DNA from: CAVQBP01 sp964448105
Lineage (GTDB): Bacteria > Bacteroidota > Ignavibacteria > Ignavibacteriales > Ignavibacteriaceae
Length of the DNA: 19,550 nt
Assembly (NCBI GenBank): GCA_964448105.1
Contig: CAYUVK010000097.1
Coordinates: 1 to 19,550, forward strand
Direction: 5' to 3'
This document shows, piece after piece, positions 5,917 to 14,547 of this stretch. The notes beneath the pieces are model-generated. The model had not been told where the DNA came from. It was given only the letters and a program-made list of their open reading frames with translations, and made no database searches. Position 1 is the first letter of the stretch. Each line of letters opens with the position of its first letter. The position numbers were made by a program, and so were the translations under genes.

Positions 5917-8900
5917 CTAATTGTTAGTATCTTCTTTTTGCAAAGCTTCATAATATTTTCTAATCAATTCTTCGTAATCTTTTGTATATCCTTCCTGCAC
6001 TGCGCGATTCAGTTCATCCGTTATTTGTTCTTTTCCTTTATCCGAGGAAAAATTTAAATCCGCCGGAGATTTTCTAACGATTTCCTTACCGGAATTTGAT
6101 TCACGATTTTTTTCAAAATCTCTTTCATTTATAGAACGTTGAGCATCTAAAAGCTTTGATAAAATTCTCTCCTGTTTCTGTATAAGATTATCATCAAGCT
6201 TTTCAGTATTCATACCGGAAACCACTTCCTGCATTTGCTGTGCAACATGATCCAAATCTGCAGGGATTTTACTTGCTTCACCTGATTGTTTTGCCTCTTT
6301 ATTTAGCTGTTCAAGAGATTTTCTAATTAACTCTTGCTGCTGTGCAAGTCTTTGAAGCTGAGCCTGCTGCAGCATAGATAATTTTCCTTGTTGACCCTGC
6401 TGAAGCATTTGTGTTAAATTATTCAAATTCATTTGCTGCTGGGACATTTGGTTTAACTGCTGCATCAAAGACATCATTCCTCCCTCTCCCTGTCCTCCAC
6501 CCTGCATCATTGATTCCAGAGAATTTTTCATCATAGTTGCAGCTTCATTAATAGATTTCATTGCATTGTCTTGACTGGCAACAGCTACATTGCTGTTTCT
6601 ATTCTGCATTGCCATTATCGCTCTATCCATTTCCCTATTGGCATCACCCAAAGATTTCCCCATCTCCGGTGAAATAGCAAAAGTCTTCTGGGAAAGTTTT
6701 GACATCATCTGCATCATTTTACTTAAGTTGCCCTGAATCTCATTCTGTTTTTCAGATTCTTTATCTAATGATGAAGATGAAATTTGATCTATATCTTTAA
6801 GCTGGTTTTTTAATTCTTCCTGTTGTTTGGATAAAGTAACCAGGTTATCCATTACTTTCATCATATCAGTAAAAGTCTGCATAAGATTTTTTTGATTTAT
6901 AGATTCCTTAAGCTGTTGGATCTGCTTATTAACATTCTGCATGTTTTTCGAAAGCTGTTCCTGCTGCTGCTGAGCCATCATTTTCTGATTCTGTTGAATA
7001 TTTTGAGAAGCACTTTGAGATAACTGTTGATTTTTTTGCTTATCATATTCTTCTTTTAATTTTTCCATATCTTCTTTCGGCATATCATCAAGATCTTTCA
7101 TCAGCTCGGAAAGCTTGTCCATTTCTTTATCAGCTTTGTCAAGTTCTTTTGAAACTTCATTTTGCTGTTCGCTCAGTCTATCTTTTTCTTTTTGATCGGA
7201 CAAATTATTTTCATTTGTTTGCTTATTTATTTCTTCCTGCTTATTAGAAAGATCTTCCATCCTTTTGGCTAGTTCATCAATCTTTTGTTCAATCTGAAGT
7301 CTCTTCAATAAGTTTATAGTTCTTTCAATACTTTTTTGAAATGCATCTTCGTTGAACTTCAGATCTTTCATTGCTTCCTGTACCTGTCTTCTATCTAAAG
7401 TTTGAAGCATCTTTTGCATCCGTTCCATAGCTTCCTTCATTTCCTTGGAAGAAAACTGCTCCATCAGATTCTGGAGTTCCATATATTTTTCCAAAGTCTC
7501 TTTTGAAAGAAGATTATTGCTTTGCAAATCCTGCTGCATTTGTGCAAGTTCTTTTTTTGTATTTTCTATTTTATCATGAAGCTTTTCAAATTTATCCAGT
7601 GATTTTTCTATCTTCTCTTTTTCTTCCCATGAAATTTCTCTTTTATTCTGCTTTAAATCCTGGTCGATTTTTTCCAGAGTATTTTTTAGATCTTCGGCTT
7701 CTTTTAAAGTTTCTTTTAAATTCTGCTGAGCTTCCGAATGAGTATTGTCGGCTTTTGCTAAAATTTCATCAAGTGAGGGGACACGAATTGCGAAAGTAGA
7801 TGATTTTGTTGACTTTGGACCGCTAATTATATCATTATCAAAAATTTCCAGATAATAGACTACTACATCTTCAGCTGCAAGATTTAGTGGAGTTAAATTC
7901 CAGATATAGTTTACATCCAGCTCTTTTTGCTTTTTAGCGATTGGAATATCAACAGCAGAAAAAATATTTTCTTCGGCTTGAAATTTAGATGAAGATAAAC
8001 GGTAATTAAGAACTAATTTAGTGAAACCATAATCGTCGGAAACCCTTGCATAAAGAGGTAAGCGATTATCGTTTGCAAGATCGACGTCTTTATTCGGATT
8101 AATAATTTCAATTGATGGATAAGAATCGGCTAAAGCTTTTATTGTATAAGTAATAGGAGAAGAATTCCGGTTTCCGTTTATATCGGTTAAAATTATCTGA
8201 TAACTTTTATCCTTCGTTACTTTAAAACTTCCATATGCACTTTGAGCATTTACATTCAACCTGGTTTTTGTTGAATCATTAAAAAATAATTCGGCATCTT
8301 TTAATTCTTTTGTCGAAGAAACCTTAACTTCAGCTTTACTACCTATCAAAGCCGAAATATTTCCATTATCTTTTTGAATAACTTGCGAGATTCCTGAATA
8401 CGCAGGTGAATTTACTGTTACATCAAGAGTTTTTACTACAGGTCTGTCAATCACTTCAATGGAATATTCATTGCTTTTAATATCTTCAGCAGAAACAAAA
8501 TATCTAAAACTGTTTCTTAATGCTTTTATTTGATATTTATAATTTCCAAGCGAATCCGATTTTAAAGGATTTAATTCAAATCCTGTTTGTTCCGTATCCT
8601 TTACGGCAAGATTAACTTCTTTAGGTTTTACTCCGCTTATTCTAATTATTATTTTTAGATCTTCTCCTTTTGTTATCTTTGCATTCCCCGGTTCTATATA
8701 AAAAGTAAATTTCTGAGGTGGAATGAATTCCTGGCTAAAATTAGTTAAGCGATTCGCAGCTGACTGGAATCCGGGGACAAAAACAAATAAAGCCAGACAA
8801 AATATCGTTACAGAGCCAAAGTATAAAAGATAATCTTTTGCTTTTTTAAAATTTACTATTGATTCAAATTTAATCTGCTTTGTCCGTTCATATACATGAA

Positions 8901-9309
8901 GAAAAGCTGCATTAATTAATTTTTCAGAATATTTATAGGTTGAGTTATTCACACTAACAAGCTGCATTGCATTCAACAAGTCATCTTTTATAGATGGGAA
9001 ATTCTTGCCGACTTTATCTGCAACTTTGTGATAATTTGTTTTTCTAAAGATATTGAAATAATTAAATAAAGGAAGAACGAATAAATAGAGGAATGTTCCA
9101 ATAAATAAAACTAAGAAAATAAAAAACAAAACTGTACGCACGGTTGAAGAGAAATGTCCTAACATTTCTAAAAATACAAAGAGAGTAAAAATTACCACAC
9201 CAACCAAAAATGATATTTGAATCCCCAATAAAGCGAATAAAATATATTCCTTTTTGGTTAACTTTTCGAGCTTGTTAATAATCTCTTTATAATAGTTTGA
9301 ATCACCCAT
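5917..9309 (-). CDS. DUF4175-family large membrane protein with long periplasmic coiled coil
   Basis: A 1130-residue protein of unknown function that I recognise as DUF4175-like. Transmembrane segments are visible at about 22-48, 58-84 and 160-180. Lysine-rich stretches at the N-terminus and between the second and third segments suggest these parts are cytoplasmic and that about 950 C-terminal residues face the periplasm. Residues about 200-510 look like beta-rich Ig-type repeats. From about 515 (VPSLDEILAKAD) to about 830 the sequence is charged coiled coil. About 740-1000 is rich in Gln, Met and Asn, with a glycine patch near GGGQGEGGMM. The DUF4159 gene lies just upstream in the same direction. 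In other FCB genomes these families occur near MoxR ATPase, DUF58 and Bat-type genes, which are absent here. A role in envelope assembly or maintenance is only a guess. Confidence 0.82.
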   Translation of the reverse strand: MGDSNYYKEIINKLEKLTKKEYILFALLGIQISFLVGVVIFTLFVFLEMLGHFSSTVRTVLFFIFLVLFIGTFLYLFVLPLFNYFNIFRKTNYHKVADKVGKNFPSIKDDLLNAMQLVSVNNSTYKYSEKLINAAFLHVYERTKQIKFESIVNFKKAKDYLLYFGSVTIFCLALFVFVPGFQSAANRLTNFSQEFIPPQKFTFYIEPGNAKITKGEDLKIIIRISGVKPKEVNLAVKDTEQTGFELNPLKSDSLGNYKYQIKALRNSFRYFVSAEDIKSNEYSIEVIDRPVVKTLDVTVNSPAYSGISQVIQKDNGNISALIGSKAEVKVSSTKELKDAELFFNDSTKTRLNVNAQSAYGSFKVTKDKSYQIILTDINGNRNSSPITYTIKALADSYPSIEIINPNKDVDLANDNRLPLYARVSDDYGFTKLVLNYRLSSSKFQAEENIFSAVDIPIAKKQKELDVNYIWNLTPLNLAAEDVVVYYLEIFDNDIISGPKSTKSSTFAIRVPSLDEILAKADNTHSEAQQNLKETLKEAEDLKNTLEKIDQDLKQNKREISWEEKEKIEKSLDKFEKLHDKIENTKKELAQMQQDLQSNNLLSKETLEKYMELQNLMEQFSSKEMKEAMERMQKMLQTLDRRQVQEAMKDLKFNEDAFQKSIERTINLLKRLQIEQKIDELAKRMEDLSNKQEEINKQTNENNLSDQKEKDRLSEQQNEVSKELDKADKEMDKLSELMKDLDDMPKEDMEKLKEEYDKQKNQQLSQSASQNIQQNQKMMAQQQQEQLSKNMQNVNKQIQQLKESINQKNLMQTFTDMMKVMDNLVTLSKQQEELKNQLKDIDQISSSSLDKESEKQNEIQGNLSKMMQMMSKLSQKTFAISPEMGKSLGDANREMDRAIMAMQNRNSNVAVASQDNAMKSINEAATMMKNSLESMMQGGGQGEGGMMSLMQQLNQMSQQQMNLNNLTQMLQQGQQGKLSMLQQAQLQRLAQQQELIRKSLEQLNKEAKQSGEASKIPADLDHVAQQMQEVVSGMNTEKLDDNLIQKQERILSKLLDAQRSINERDFEKNRESNSGKEIVRKSPADLNFSSDKGKEQITDELNRAVQEGYTKDYEELIRKYYEALQKEDTNN

Positions 9310-9336
9310 AAAACTGAAATTAAAAAGTAAAAATTC

Positions 9337-9366
9337 TCAGCCAGAGGCTGATCAGCCTTTGGCTGA
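9337..9366. repeat. Two tandem 15-nt hairpins (REP-like palindrome) between DUF4159 and DUF4175 genes
   Basis: The unit TCAGCCnnnGGCTGA occurs twice back to back: 9337-9351 with loop AGA and 9352-9366 with loop TTT. Each unit has a perfect 6-bp stem, and the whole 30 bases also form one near-perfect palindrome. It is more G+C-rich than its surroundings. On the minus strand it is followed by a T-rich tract, so it could weaken transcription into the DUF4175 gene, which starts 27 nt further on. It resembles dispersed extragenic palindromes, but only one copy is in this window. Confidence 0.6.
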
Positions 9367-9385
9367 AAAATAAAAAAAACCTATA

Positions 9386-10045
9386 TTATTGAGAAAGTGC
9401 CCAGATAACTAAATTTGTCCCGAATTTTAAAGCTTCTTCTCTTTTTGCCGGCGGATCATTATGAACGTCCGGATCATCCCATCCATCACTTGGATTAGAT
9501 TCATAAGTATAATAAACAGCTAAACGGTTATTTACAAATATACCAAAACCTTGAGCAGGTTTTCCATCATGTTCGTGGGTTTTGGGAACACCATTTGGAA
9601 AATTATAAAAATCGTGATAAAGACCATAATTAAACGGCAGTTCAACCAGTTGCTTTTCCGGGAATACTTTTTTTATTTCTCTTCTAAAAGATTTATCCAA
9701 TCCGTAATCATCATCAACATAAAGAAAACCGCCTGCTTCAAGATATTTCCGTAATCGATCAACTTCATCTTTAGTTAAAACAATATTTCCATGGCCGGTT
9801 AAAAACAAAAAAGGATAATAAAATATTTCATCTGTAGAAAGATCAACAAATTTATATTCCGGGTCGACTGAAATGTTTGTATGTGCTTTTATATATTTTA
9901 AAAGATTTGGTTCTTCTGTTTGCCCGTTATACCAATCGCCGCCGCCGTTGTACTTTAATCTTACAATCTGAAAAGCACCTTTGGTTTGTGCAAAAACAGT
10001 TGAAATAGAAAATAAAGCCATTAAATATAAAATTAATTTCTTCAT
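9386..10045 (-). CDS. Secreted DUF4159 domain protein
   Basis: With the ATG at 10045 the protein is 219 residues and begins with a clean signal peptide (MKKLILYLMALFS..., cleavage near VFA-Q, residue 19). The open frame extends 14 codons further upstream, but that would bury the signal peptide, so I reject the longer start. The mature protein is one DUF4159 domain: YNGGGDWY (32-39), FLTGHGNI (81-88) and GGFLYVDDDYG (105-115), then KTHEHDGKPAQGFGIF and a C-terminal NLVIWALSQ. The GHG and DDD stretches suggest a glutamine-amidotransferase-like fold, but I see no clear catalytic triad and assign no activity. It is periplasmic or surface-associated. The DUF4175 gene follows 76 nt downstream and the two are probably co-transcribed. 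No strong Shine-Dalgarno is present. Confidence 0.85.
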   Translation of the reverse strand: MKKLILYLMALFSISTVFAQTKGAFQIVRLKYNGGGDWYNGQTEEPNLLKYIKAHTNISVDPEYKFVDLSTDEIFYYPFLFLTGHGNIVLTKDEVDRLRKYLEAGGFLYVDDDYGLDKSFRREIKKVFPEKQLVELPFNYGLYHDFYNFPNGVPKTHEHDGKPAQGFGIFVNNRLAVYYTYESNPSDGWDDPDVHNDPPAKREEALKFGTNLVIWALSQ

Positions 10046-10305
10046 AGTTTGTTGAGTTAATATATCTATGCAATTACTCAATTTCAATTTATTAAAACCG
10101 GAATGAATTTGTTTTACATCTTTTCAATCTGGAGTGGCATAACACAATTTAATAGATAATTTTAAATAAATAATTGTACTGAAATTCTATAACCAGATTC
10201 TATTTAGAATGAATATTGAAACTATAAAATATTTACTGTAAAATTGTATGCACACTTAAGTTCGGATAATCTATTATTTTCAAAAAATACTCACGGGAGT
10301 TATGA

Positions 10306-10773
10306 ATGGCAAAAAAATACTGGCTTGTAAAAAGCGAACCTGATGTATTTTCAATTGAAGATTTGAAAAAAAGTAAAAACCAAACCACATGTTGGGACGG
10401 AGTTAGAAACTACCAGGCGAGAAATTTTTTAAGGGATGAAATGAAAAAAGGGGATAATGTTTTATTCTATTACAGCAATACCGAACCGAATGCTGTTGTT
10501 GGTTTCTGCGAAGTTGTTAAAGAAGGATATGCAGACCATACTCAATTTGATCCTGAGAATAAACATTTCTTTCCTTCTGCCGACCCGCAAAATCCAATCT
10601 GGTACATGGTTGATATAAAATTTGTTAAAGAATTTAAAAAGCCTGTAATCCTCCAGGAAATTAAAGAAAATTCAAATTTAAAAAAAATGAGACTGGTCCA
10701 AAGAGGAAACAGGCTTTCCGTAATGCCTGTCGAAAAACCCGAATTTGATGAAATCGTTAAAATGGGAAGTTAA
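10306..10773 (+). CDS. EVE-domain (PUA/YTH-like) protein
   Basis: A 155-residue protein made of a single EVE domain, the normal family size. Diagnostic motifs are WLVKSEPD (6-13), CWDGVRNYQARN (29-40), the strand VLFYYS (52-57) ending in a serine before the N-T-E-P turn, VGFCEV (65-70) and RLSVMPV (136-142). EVE domains share the PUA/YTH fold and have an aromatic pocket that binds modified bases in DNA or RNA; W6 and W30 are candidates for that pocket. The physiological role of the stand-alone bacterial protein is not settled. The ATG is supported by GGAG 6 nt upstream. The gene is divergent from DUF4159 (260-nt spacer, nothing striking) and convergent with the S9 peptidase, so it is probably monocistronic. 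No methylation or defence gene is nearby. Confidence 0.93.
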   Translation: MAKKYWLVKSEPDVFSIEDLKKSKNQTTCWDGVRNYQARNFLRDEMKKGDNVLFYYSNTEPNAVVGFCEVVKEGYADHTQFDPENKHFFPSADPQNPIWYMVDIKFVKEFKKPVILQEIKENSNLKKMRLVQRGNRLSVMPVEKPEFDEIVKMGS

Positions 10774-10830
10774 AAAGTCAAATTTCAAAAGCCAAAAGTT
10801 AAAATTTATTTTTTGACCTTTGACTTTTTA
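10771..10830. terminator. Bidirectional terminator-like inverted repeat between convergent genes
   Basis: Perfect 12-bp arms TAAAAAGTCAAA (10771-10782) and TTTGACTTTTTA (10819-10830) flank a 36-nt spacer. The left arm includes the TAA stop of the EVE gene. An alternative stem, TTCAAAAG (10784-10791) with CTTTTGAA (10831-10838), overlaps it. Both strands have T-rich ends, and the position between two converging genes fits shared termination. The S9 peptidase stop is only 16 nt beyond the right arm. Confidence 0.55.
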
Positions 10831-10845
10831 CTTTTGAATTTAATC

Positions 10846-12909
10846 TCAATCTTTATTTTCAAATGCAATATTTTTAACCATATCTTTTGAATTATAAGGA
10901 GCCGGTGCCCCTCCCAAGTATTTGTGGAACCATTCCAAATGAGCATTATAATATAAAGGCATTGATTTTACGAAATCCGGCCAATGCCCATCGTTCTTAA
11001 AAATTATTAACCTTGAATCAATTCCCAATGTCTGCAGAGTAGTAAAATATTGAATGCTCTGTGAATAAGGGACACGGTAATCTTTCTGCCCGGTTATAAT
11101 CAGTGTTGGAGTTGCAAAATTTTTAACATAATTACATGGTGAATATTTTTTATAATCATCGGAATTCCATGGCTGCCCTTCAAGATCCCAATTAACAAAC
11201 CATAGCTCTTCAGTTGATCCCCACATAGATTCCAGATCAAAAATCCCCATCATAGATACAAGACATTTAAATCTTTTTGTTTTTGCTTGAAACCAATCCA
11301 TCATGTAACCGCCGAAAGACCAGCCCATTGCACCAACTCTTGCAGTATCAACATATGGAAGTTTTTCAAGAGCATCAGTCACTTTCATCAAATCTTCAAA
11401 AACTTTTCCTCCATAGTCACTGGAAATTTCATTTGTATAAGCTTGTCCTCTTCCGGTAGAACCATGAGGGTTTGCAAAAGCCACAACATACCCGGAACCG
11501 GGATAAACCTGCCAATCACCTCTGAATGAATCCATCCACTGTCCCTGCGGTCCGCCATGAACATTTAATATCAAAGGATACTTTTTTTGCGGATCAAAAT
11601 TATGCGGCTTAACAATAAAGACCTGAACATTTGTACCATCAGCACCCGGGATCCACATCTGTTCAGCAGGTCTAAAATCAACCTTACTTAATAATCCCTT
11701 ATTAAAATCAGTTAATTGTTTTTCCGATTTATCATTTAAATTAAAAGAATAAATTTCTTTTGGACTTCCCACAGAAGTTGCCGTATAAAACAAGTTATTT
11801 TTCCCAATAGATAAATTAAAAACCGATCTTTGCGGCAACACCTCGCTAATTTTTTTTGATTTGATATCAATTTTATAACTTGGAGTGTAACCAGAATCTT
11901 CGGCAGTAAAATAAATTGATTTCGAATCTTTACTCCAAACCAATTCATCTACCATATTGTCAAAATCTTCTGTTAATATATTAATTTGTTTTGAACTTCT
12001 ATCATAAACAGCAATTCTGTATCTATCGGATTCATGTCCCGGCTGCTCTTGAGTTTTATAGGCAATATAATTTCCATCGGGAGAATAAATAGGATTCCCA
12101 TCCCATGCTTTATTTTTTATAGTGATGTCCTCCGGTTTACCTCCGGAAACAGAGACAATGTAAAGATCCGAGTTGGTCGAACCTGTTTGAAACTTATCCG
12201 GATTATTTGTAAAACAAAGTTCTTTACTATCTGGAGAAAAATTATACCTTATATTTCCACCCAATTTATACATTGGTGAAGCTAATTCACTATGAGCAAT
12301 ATCGGTATAAGTTTTATTTTTAAGGTTATATATAAAAATATGAGTTTCTTTTTGGCCAATGTATTCTGTCCAATGTCTGAACAGCAGACTATCTGCAATA
12401 TAGGCCTGAATCGGACCATTCTTTACAGATTCAGAAATTCTCTTATTACAGTATTTATTAGTTCCGCATTCAGGATAAATTTCAGTTGTAAATGCAATTA
12501 AATTTCCATCAGGAGATAAAACCGGTCTTACAATTTCTGTTGGATAATTTGTAACCTGATCAATTTTTTTGCTTAATAGAGAAATAGAATAGATTTGTGA
12601 TTTTTTTAAGAAATATATTTTCTTTCCATCAACGCTCCAGAACGGATTTTTTTCACTTGCACTGCTTTTGGTTAAATTCTCTAAACCGGAACCATCCTTA
12701 TTCATAATATCTAAATCAGAATTTGACTCTCCTTTTTGAAGGTTATATCCGGTAGATTGAAAACAAATTTTATTTCCATCACTAGACAAAGCTGGAGAAC
12801 TTAAATATTTAACTTTATATAAAGTTTCAATAGTGAAGGGATTTTTTTGTGGGTATGCTGTAGTAAAAACAAATAGAATCAGAAATAAATTAATAATTGT
12901 AGTTTTCAT
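10846..12909 (-). CDS. S9-family serine peptidase, dipeptidyl-peptidase 5-like
   Basis: A 687-residue exported prolyl-oligopeptidase-family peptidase. It has a signal peptide (about 1-20, ending TAYPQ), an N-terminal beta-propeller (about 30-400) with repeated SPDG-type blades (LSPDGN, FSPDSK, YSPDGN), and a C-terminal alpha/beta-hydrolase domain (about 425-665). The catalytic triad is visible: Ser531 in GWSFGG, Asp610 in GQKDYRVP and His642 in NDGHWP. The oxyanion-region HGGPQGQW motif is at 451-458. Length and motifs match Bacteroidota DPP5, which releases dipeptides from the N-termini of oligopeptides in the periplasm; that specificity is inferred. A tail of about 20 residues follows the hydrolase domain. 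The ATG has AAAGG about 9 nt upstream. rmuC lies 34 nt upstream on the same strand and may be co-transcribed, with no obvious functional link. Confidence 0.93.
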   Translation of the reverse strand: MKTTIINLFLILFVFTTAYPQKNPFTIETLYKVKYLSSPALSSDGNKICFQSTGYNLQKGESNSDLDIMNKDGSGLENLTKSSASEKNPFWSVDGKKIYFLKKSQIYSISLLSKKIDQVTNYPTEIVRPVLSPDGNLIAFTTEIYPECGTNKYCNKRISESVKNGPIQAYIADSLLFRHWTEYIGQKETHIFIYNLKNKTYTDIAHSELASPMYKLGGNIRYNFSPDSKELCFTNNPDKFQTGSTNSDLYIVSVSGGKPEDITIKNKAWDGNPIYSPDGNYIAYKTQEQPGHESDRYRIAVYDRSSKQINILTEDFDNMVDELVWSKDSKSIYFTAEDSGYTPSYKIDIKSKKISEVLPQRSVFNLSIGKNNLFYTATSVGSPKEIYSFNLNDKSEKQLTDFNKGLLSKVDFRPAEQMWIPGADGTNVQVFIVKPHNFDPQKKYPLILNVHGGPQGQWMDSFRGDWQVYPGSGYVVAFANPHGSTGRGQAYTNEISSDYGGKVFEDLMKVTDALEKLPYVDTARVGAMGWSFGGYMMDWFQAKTKRFKCLVSMMGIFDLESMWGSTEELWFVNWDLEGQPWNSDDYKKYSPCNYVKNFATPTLIITGQKDYRVPYSQSIQYFTTLQTLGIDSRLIIFKNDGHWPDFVKSMPLYYNAHLEWFHKYLGGAPAPYNSKDMVKNIAFENKD

Positions 12910-12943
12910 AAAGAATTGCCTTTATAATTACTTTAGAGTTTAA

Positions 12944-14245
12944 TTATTCGATAAGTTTTTCATCATTATCATTTGCTCTATCAAGAAGAGGTTGCGGAAG
13001 GGATTTTGAAGTTTTGGCCCCCAATTTTTTTATGTTTTCAACGCTCTTTATTAAATTTCCTCTGCCGGTATATAATTTTTTCATAGCATTATCATAACTG
13101 CTGTGCATTGTTTTCATTCTATTTCCTAATTCAATAAGATCACTAACCAGACCCTGAAATTTATCATATAATGCACCGCTTTGACGTGCTATTTCTAACA
13201 CATTATTATTTTGATATTCCTGCCGCCAAATATTCGCTATAGTCCTTAATGTTGCAAGTAGTGTTGATGGGCTTACTATTACTATATTTTTATCAAAAGC
13301 TTCATTAAAAAGCTGTGCATCATTCTGAACAGCAAGGCTAAATGCAGGTTCAATAGGCATAAATAATAGAACAAAATCCAAACTTTGAATCTGATAAATA
13401 TTTTGATAATTCTTTGAATTTAAATCTCTAATATGTCTTTTAATTGATGCAATATGTTCTTTAAGAAAATTTGCCTTTTCAATTTCACCATCACAGGAAG
13501 AATAACTTTCATAAGCTAGGAGAGAAACCTTAGAATCAATTATTAAACATTTATTATCAGGGAGATTTACGATTACATCGGGCTGCAGCCTTCTTCCCTC
13601 TTCATTTGTAAAACTTTCCTGTATTTTATATTCCCTCCCTTTAACAAGTCCTGATTTTTCCAGGATGCTTTCAAGAATAAATTCACCCCAATTACCCATC
13701 GTTTTAGTTTCACCTTTTAAAGCATTAGTAAGATTATTTGCCTCTTTTGCCATTAGTTGATTTAATTCCTGAAGGTTTTTCAATTGTGTTGCTAAGGATG
13801 CTCTTTCTTTCGAATCGGTTACATACACTTCGTTCACTGTCTTTTCGAATTCTATTATTTTTTCCCCCAATGGTTTAAGTATTTGGTCAAGGTTCTCTTT
13901 GTTCTGAATAGTAAACTTGCTGCTCTTTTCTTCAAAAATTTTGTTTGCTAGATTTTCAAACTCAGTTGTAAATTTCTCTTGAAGATTTTCTGTCTCTTCT
14001 TTTTGTTCTGTTAATATTTTTTGAAGATTATTGTAATCGGCTTTTAATGAAGAAAAAGAAGAGTTCAGTTGAAGTACTTTTTCTCTTTCGGCATTTAGTT
14101 CTGCGGTTATATTTTTATTTTGTTCTTCAAATATCCTTGTCCGTTCTTCAGTTTTACTTATTTTACCCTCAAACTTGGATTTAAAAATAATGTAAGTGAA
14201 TACCGATCCAATTACTAAACCGATTATTAAAAACAAAACTTCCAT
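12944..14245 (-). CDS. rmuC: DNA recombination protein RmuC
   Basis: A 433-residue RmuC-family protein. An N-terminal membrane anchor (about 3-21) is followed by a long coiled coil (about 28-175) and then the RmuC domain (about 180-400). That domain has a PD-(D/E)XK nuclease-like core: WGEFILESIL (E188), LQPDVIVNLPD (D223) and IIDSKVS (D237, K239). In E. coli, rmuC mutations raise inversion rates at short inverted repeats, so a role in limiting such rearrangements is expected. The biochemical activity is less certain. Downstream conserved stretches (VLLFMPIEPAFSLA and IVSPSTLLATLRTI) confirm the family. No clear Shine-Dalgarno precedes the ATG. It is divergent from the sugar ABC operon. Confidence 0.96.
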   Translation of the reverse strand: MEVLFLIIGLVIGSVFTYIIFKSKFEGKISKTEERTRIFEEQNKNITAELNAEREKVLQLNSSFSSLKADYNNLQKILTEQKEETENLQEKFTTEFENLANKIFEEKSSKFTIQNKENLDQILKPLGEKIIEFEKTVNEVYVTDSKERASLATQLKNLQELNQLMAKEANNLTNALKGETKTMGNWGEFILESILEKSGLVKGREYKIQESFTNEEGRRLQPDVIVNLPDNKCLIIDSKVSLLAYESYSSCDGEIEKANFLKEHIASIKRHIRDLNSKNYQNIYQIQSLDFVLLFMPIEPAFSLAVQNDAQLFNEAFDKNIVIVSPSTLLATLRTIANIWRQEYQNNNVLEIARQSGALYDKFQGLVSDLIELGNRMKTMHSSYDNAMKKLYTGRGNLIKSVENIKKLGAKTSKSLPQPLLDRANDNDEKLIE

Positions 14246-14547
14246 TTATTTACTTTTATTATTTTAACAATCTAAAATATAAATAAGCTGAGATAATTAA
14301 AATTCATAATATTAATTTCAAACAAAGAGAATTCATCCGGTATCTGTCATTCAGAATCTTAAAACTAGTATTTCTTAGGGAACTCAATTTTACAAATTAG
14401 AAATTCTATCATATTTCAATGCTTGTTATCTAAAAGCTTTTTTTTTATCTTAAGTTCATAATGCATGTCTTTTAAGAAAAAGTTTTGAACTTTTGGAGAG
14501 TTTGGTTAACTCTCACGCTTACAAACAAAAACATATCAACTCTGCTG
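14246..14547. promoter_or_regulatory. Divergent promoter region between rmuC and the sugar ABC operon
   Basis: These 302 non-coding bases must contain both promoters. I cannot assign -33/-7 or -35/-10 elements reliably. The distinctive content is a pair of adjacent inverted repeats at 14478-14514 (listed separately). A 10-bp palindrome AAAAGCTTTT at 14432-14441 runs into a T tract. No RNA gene is evident. Confidence 0.5.
14478..14514 (+). promoter_or_regulatory. Two adjacent inverted repeats before the sugar-binding protein gene
   Basis: The first dyad is AAAAGTT-TTG-AACTTTT (14478-14494) and the second is GAGAGTT-TGGTT-AACTCTC (14496-14514). Both have perfect 7-bp arms, and one base separates them. 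They end 33 nt before the chosen ATG. Both share a GTT...AAC core, as expected of two half-related operator sites or two leader hairpins. Either would suit substrate-controlled expression of an importer operon. No regulator gene is adjacent. Confidence 0.4.

Noticed and set aside
5900..5918. Small hairpin AGACTGCT-AAA-AGCAGACT between the CDF and DUF4175 genes
   Set aside because: The stem has a mismatch and no T tract follows on either strand, so I cannot support it as a terminator despite the convergent position.
7503..7799. Plus-strand open frame of about 98 codons antisense to the DUF4175 coiled coil
   Set aside because: It lies wholly inside a well-supported gene. Its composition mirrors the coiled-coil codons of the opposite strand, it matches no family I know, and it has no ribosome site.
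10046..10087. Longer start for the DUF4159 protein (14 extra codons)
   Set aside because: It would bury the signal peptide that begins at the ATG at 10045.
10197..10210. Palindrome ATTCTA-TT-TAGAAT in the DUF4159/EVE divergent spacer
   Set aside because: It is short and A/T-rich, with no second copy or promoter context; it is too likely to be chance.
14485..14547. Upstream TTG start extending the sugar-binding protein by 21 residues
   Set aside because: The extension would place a non-hydrophobic stretch before a clear lipoprotein signal, and it overlaps the inverted repeats. The ATG at 14548 fits better.
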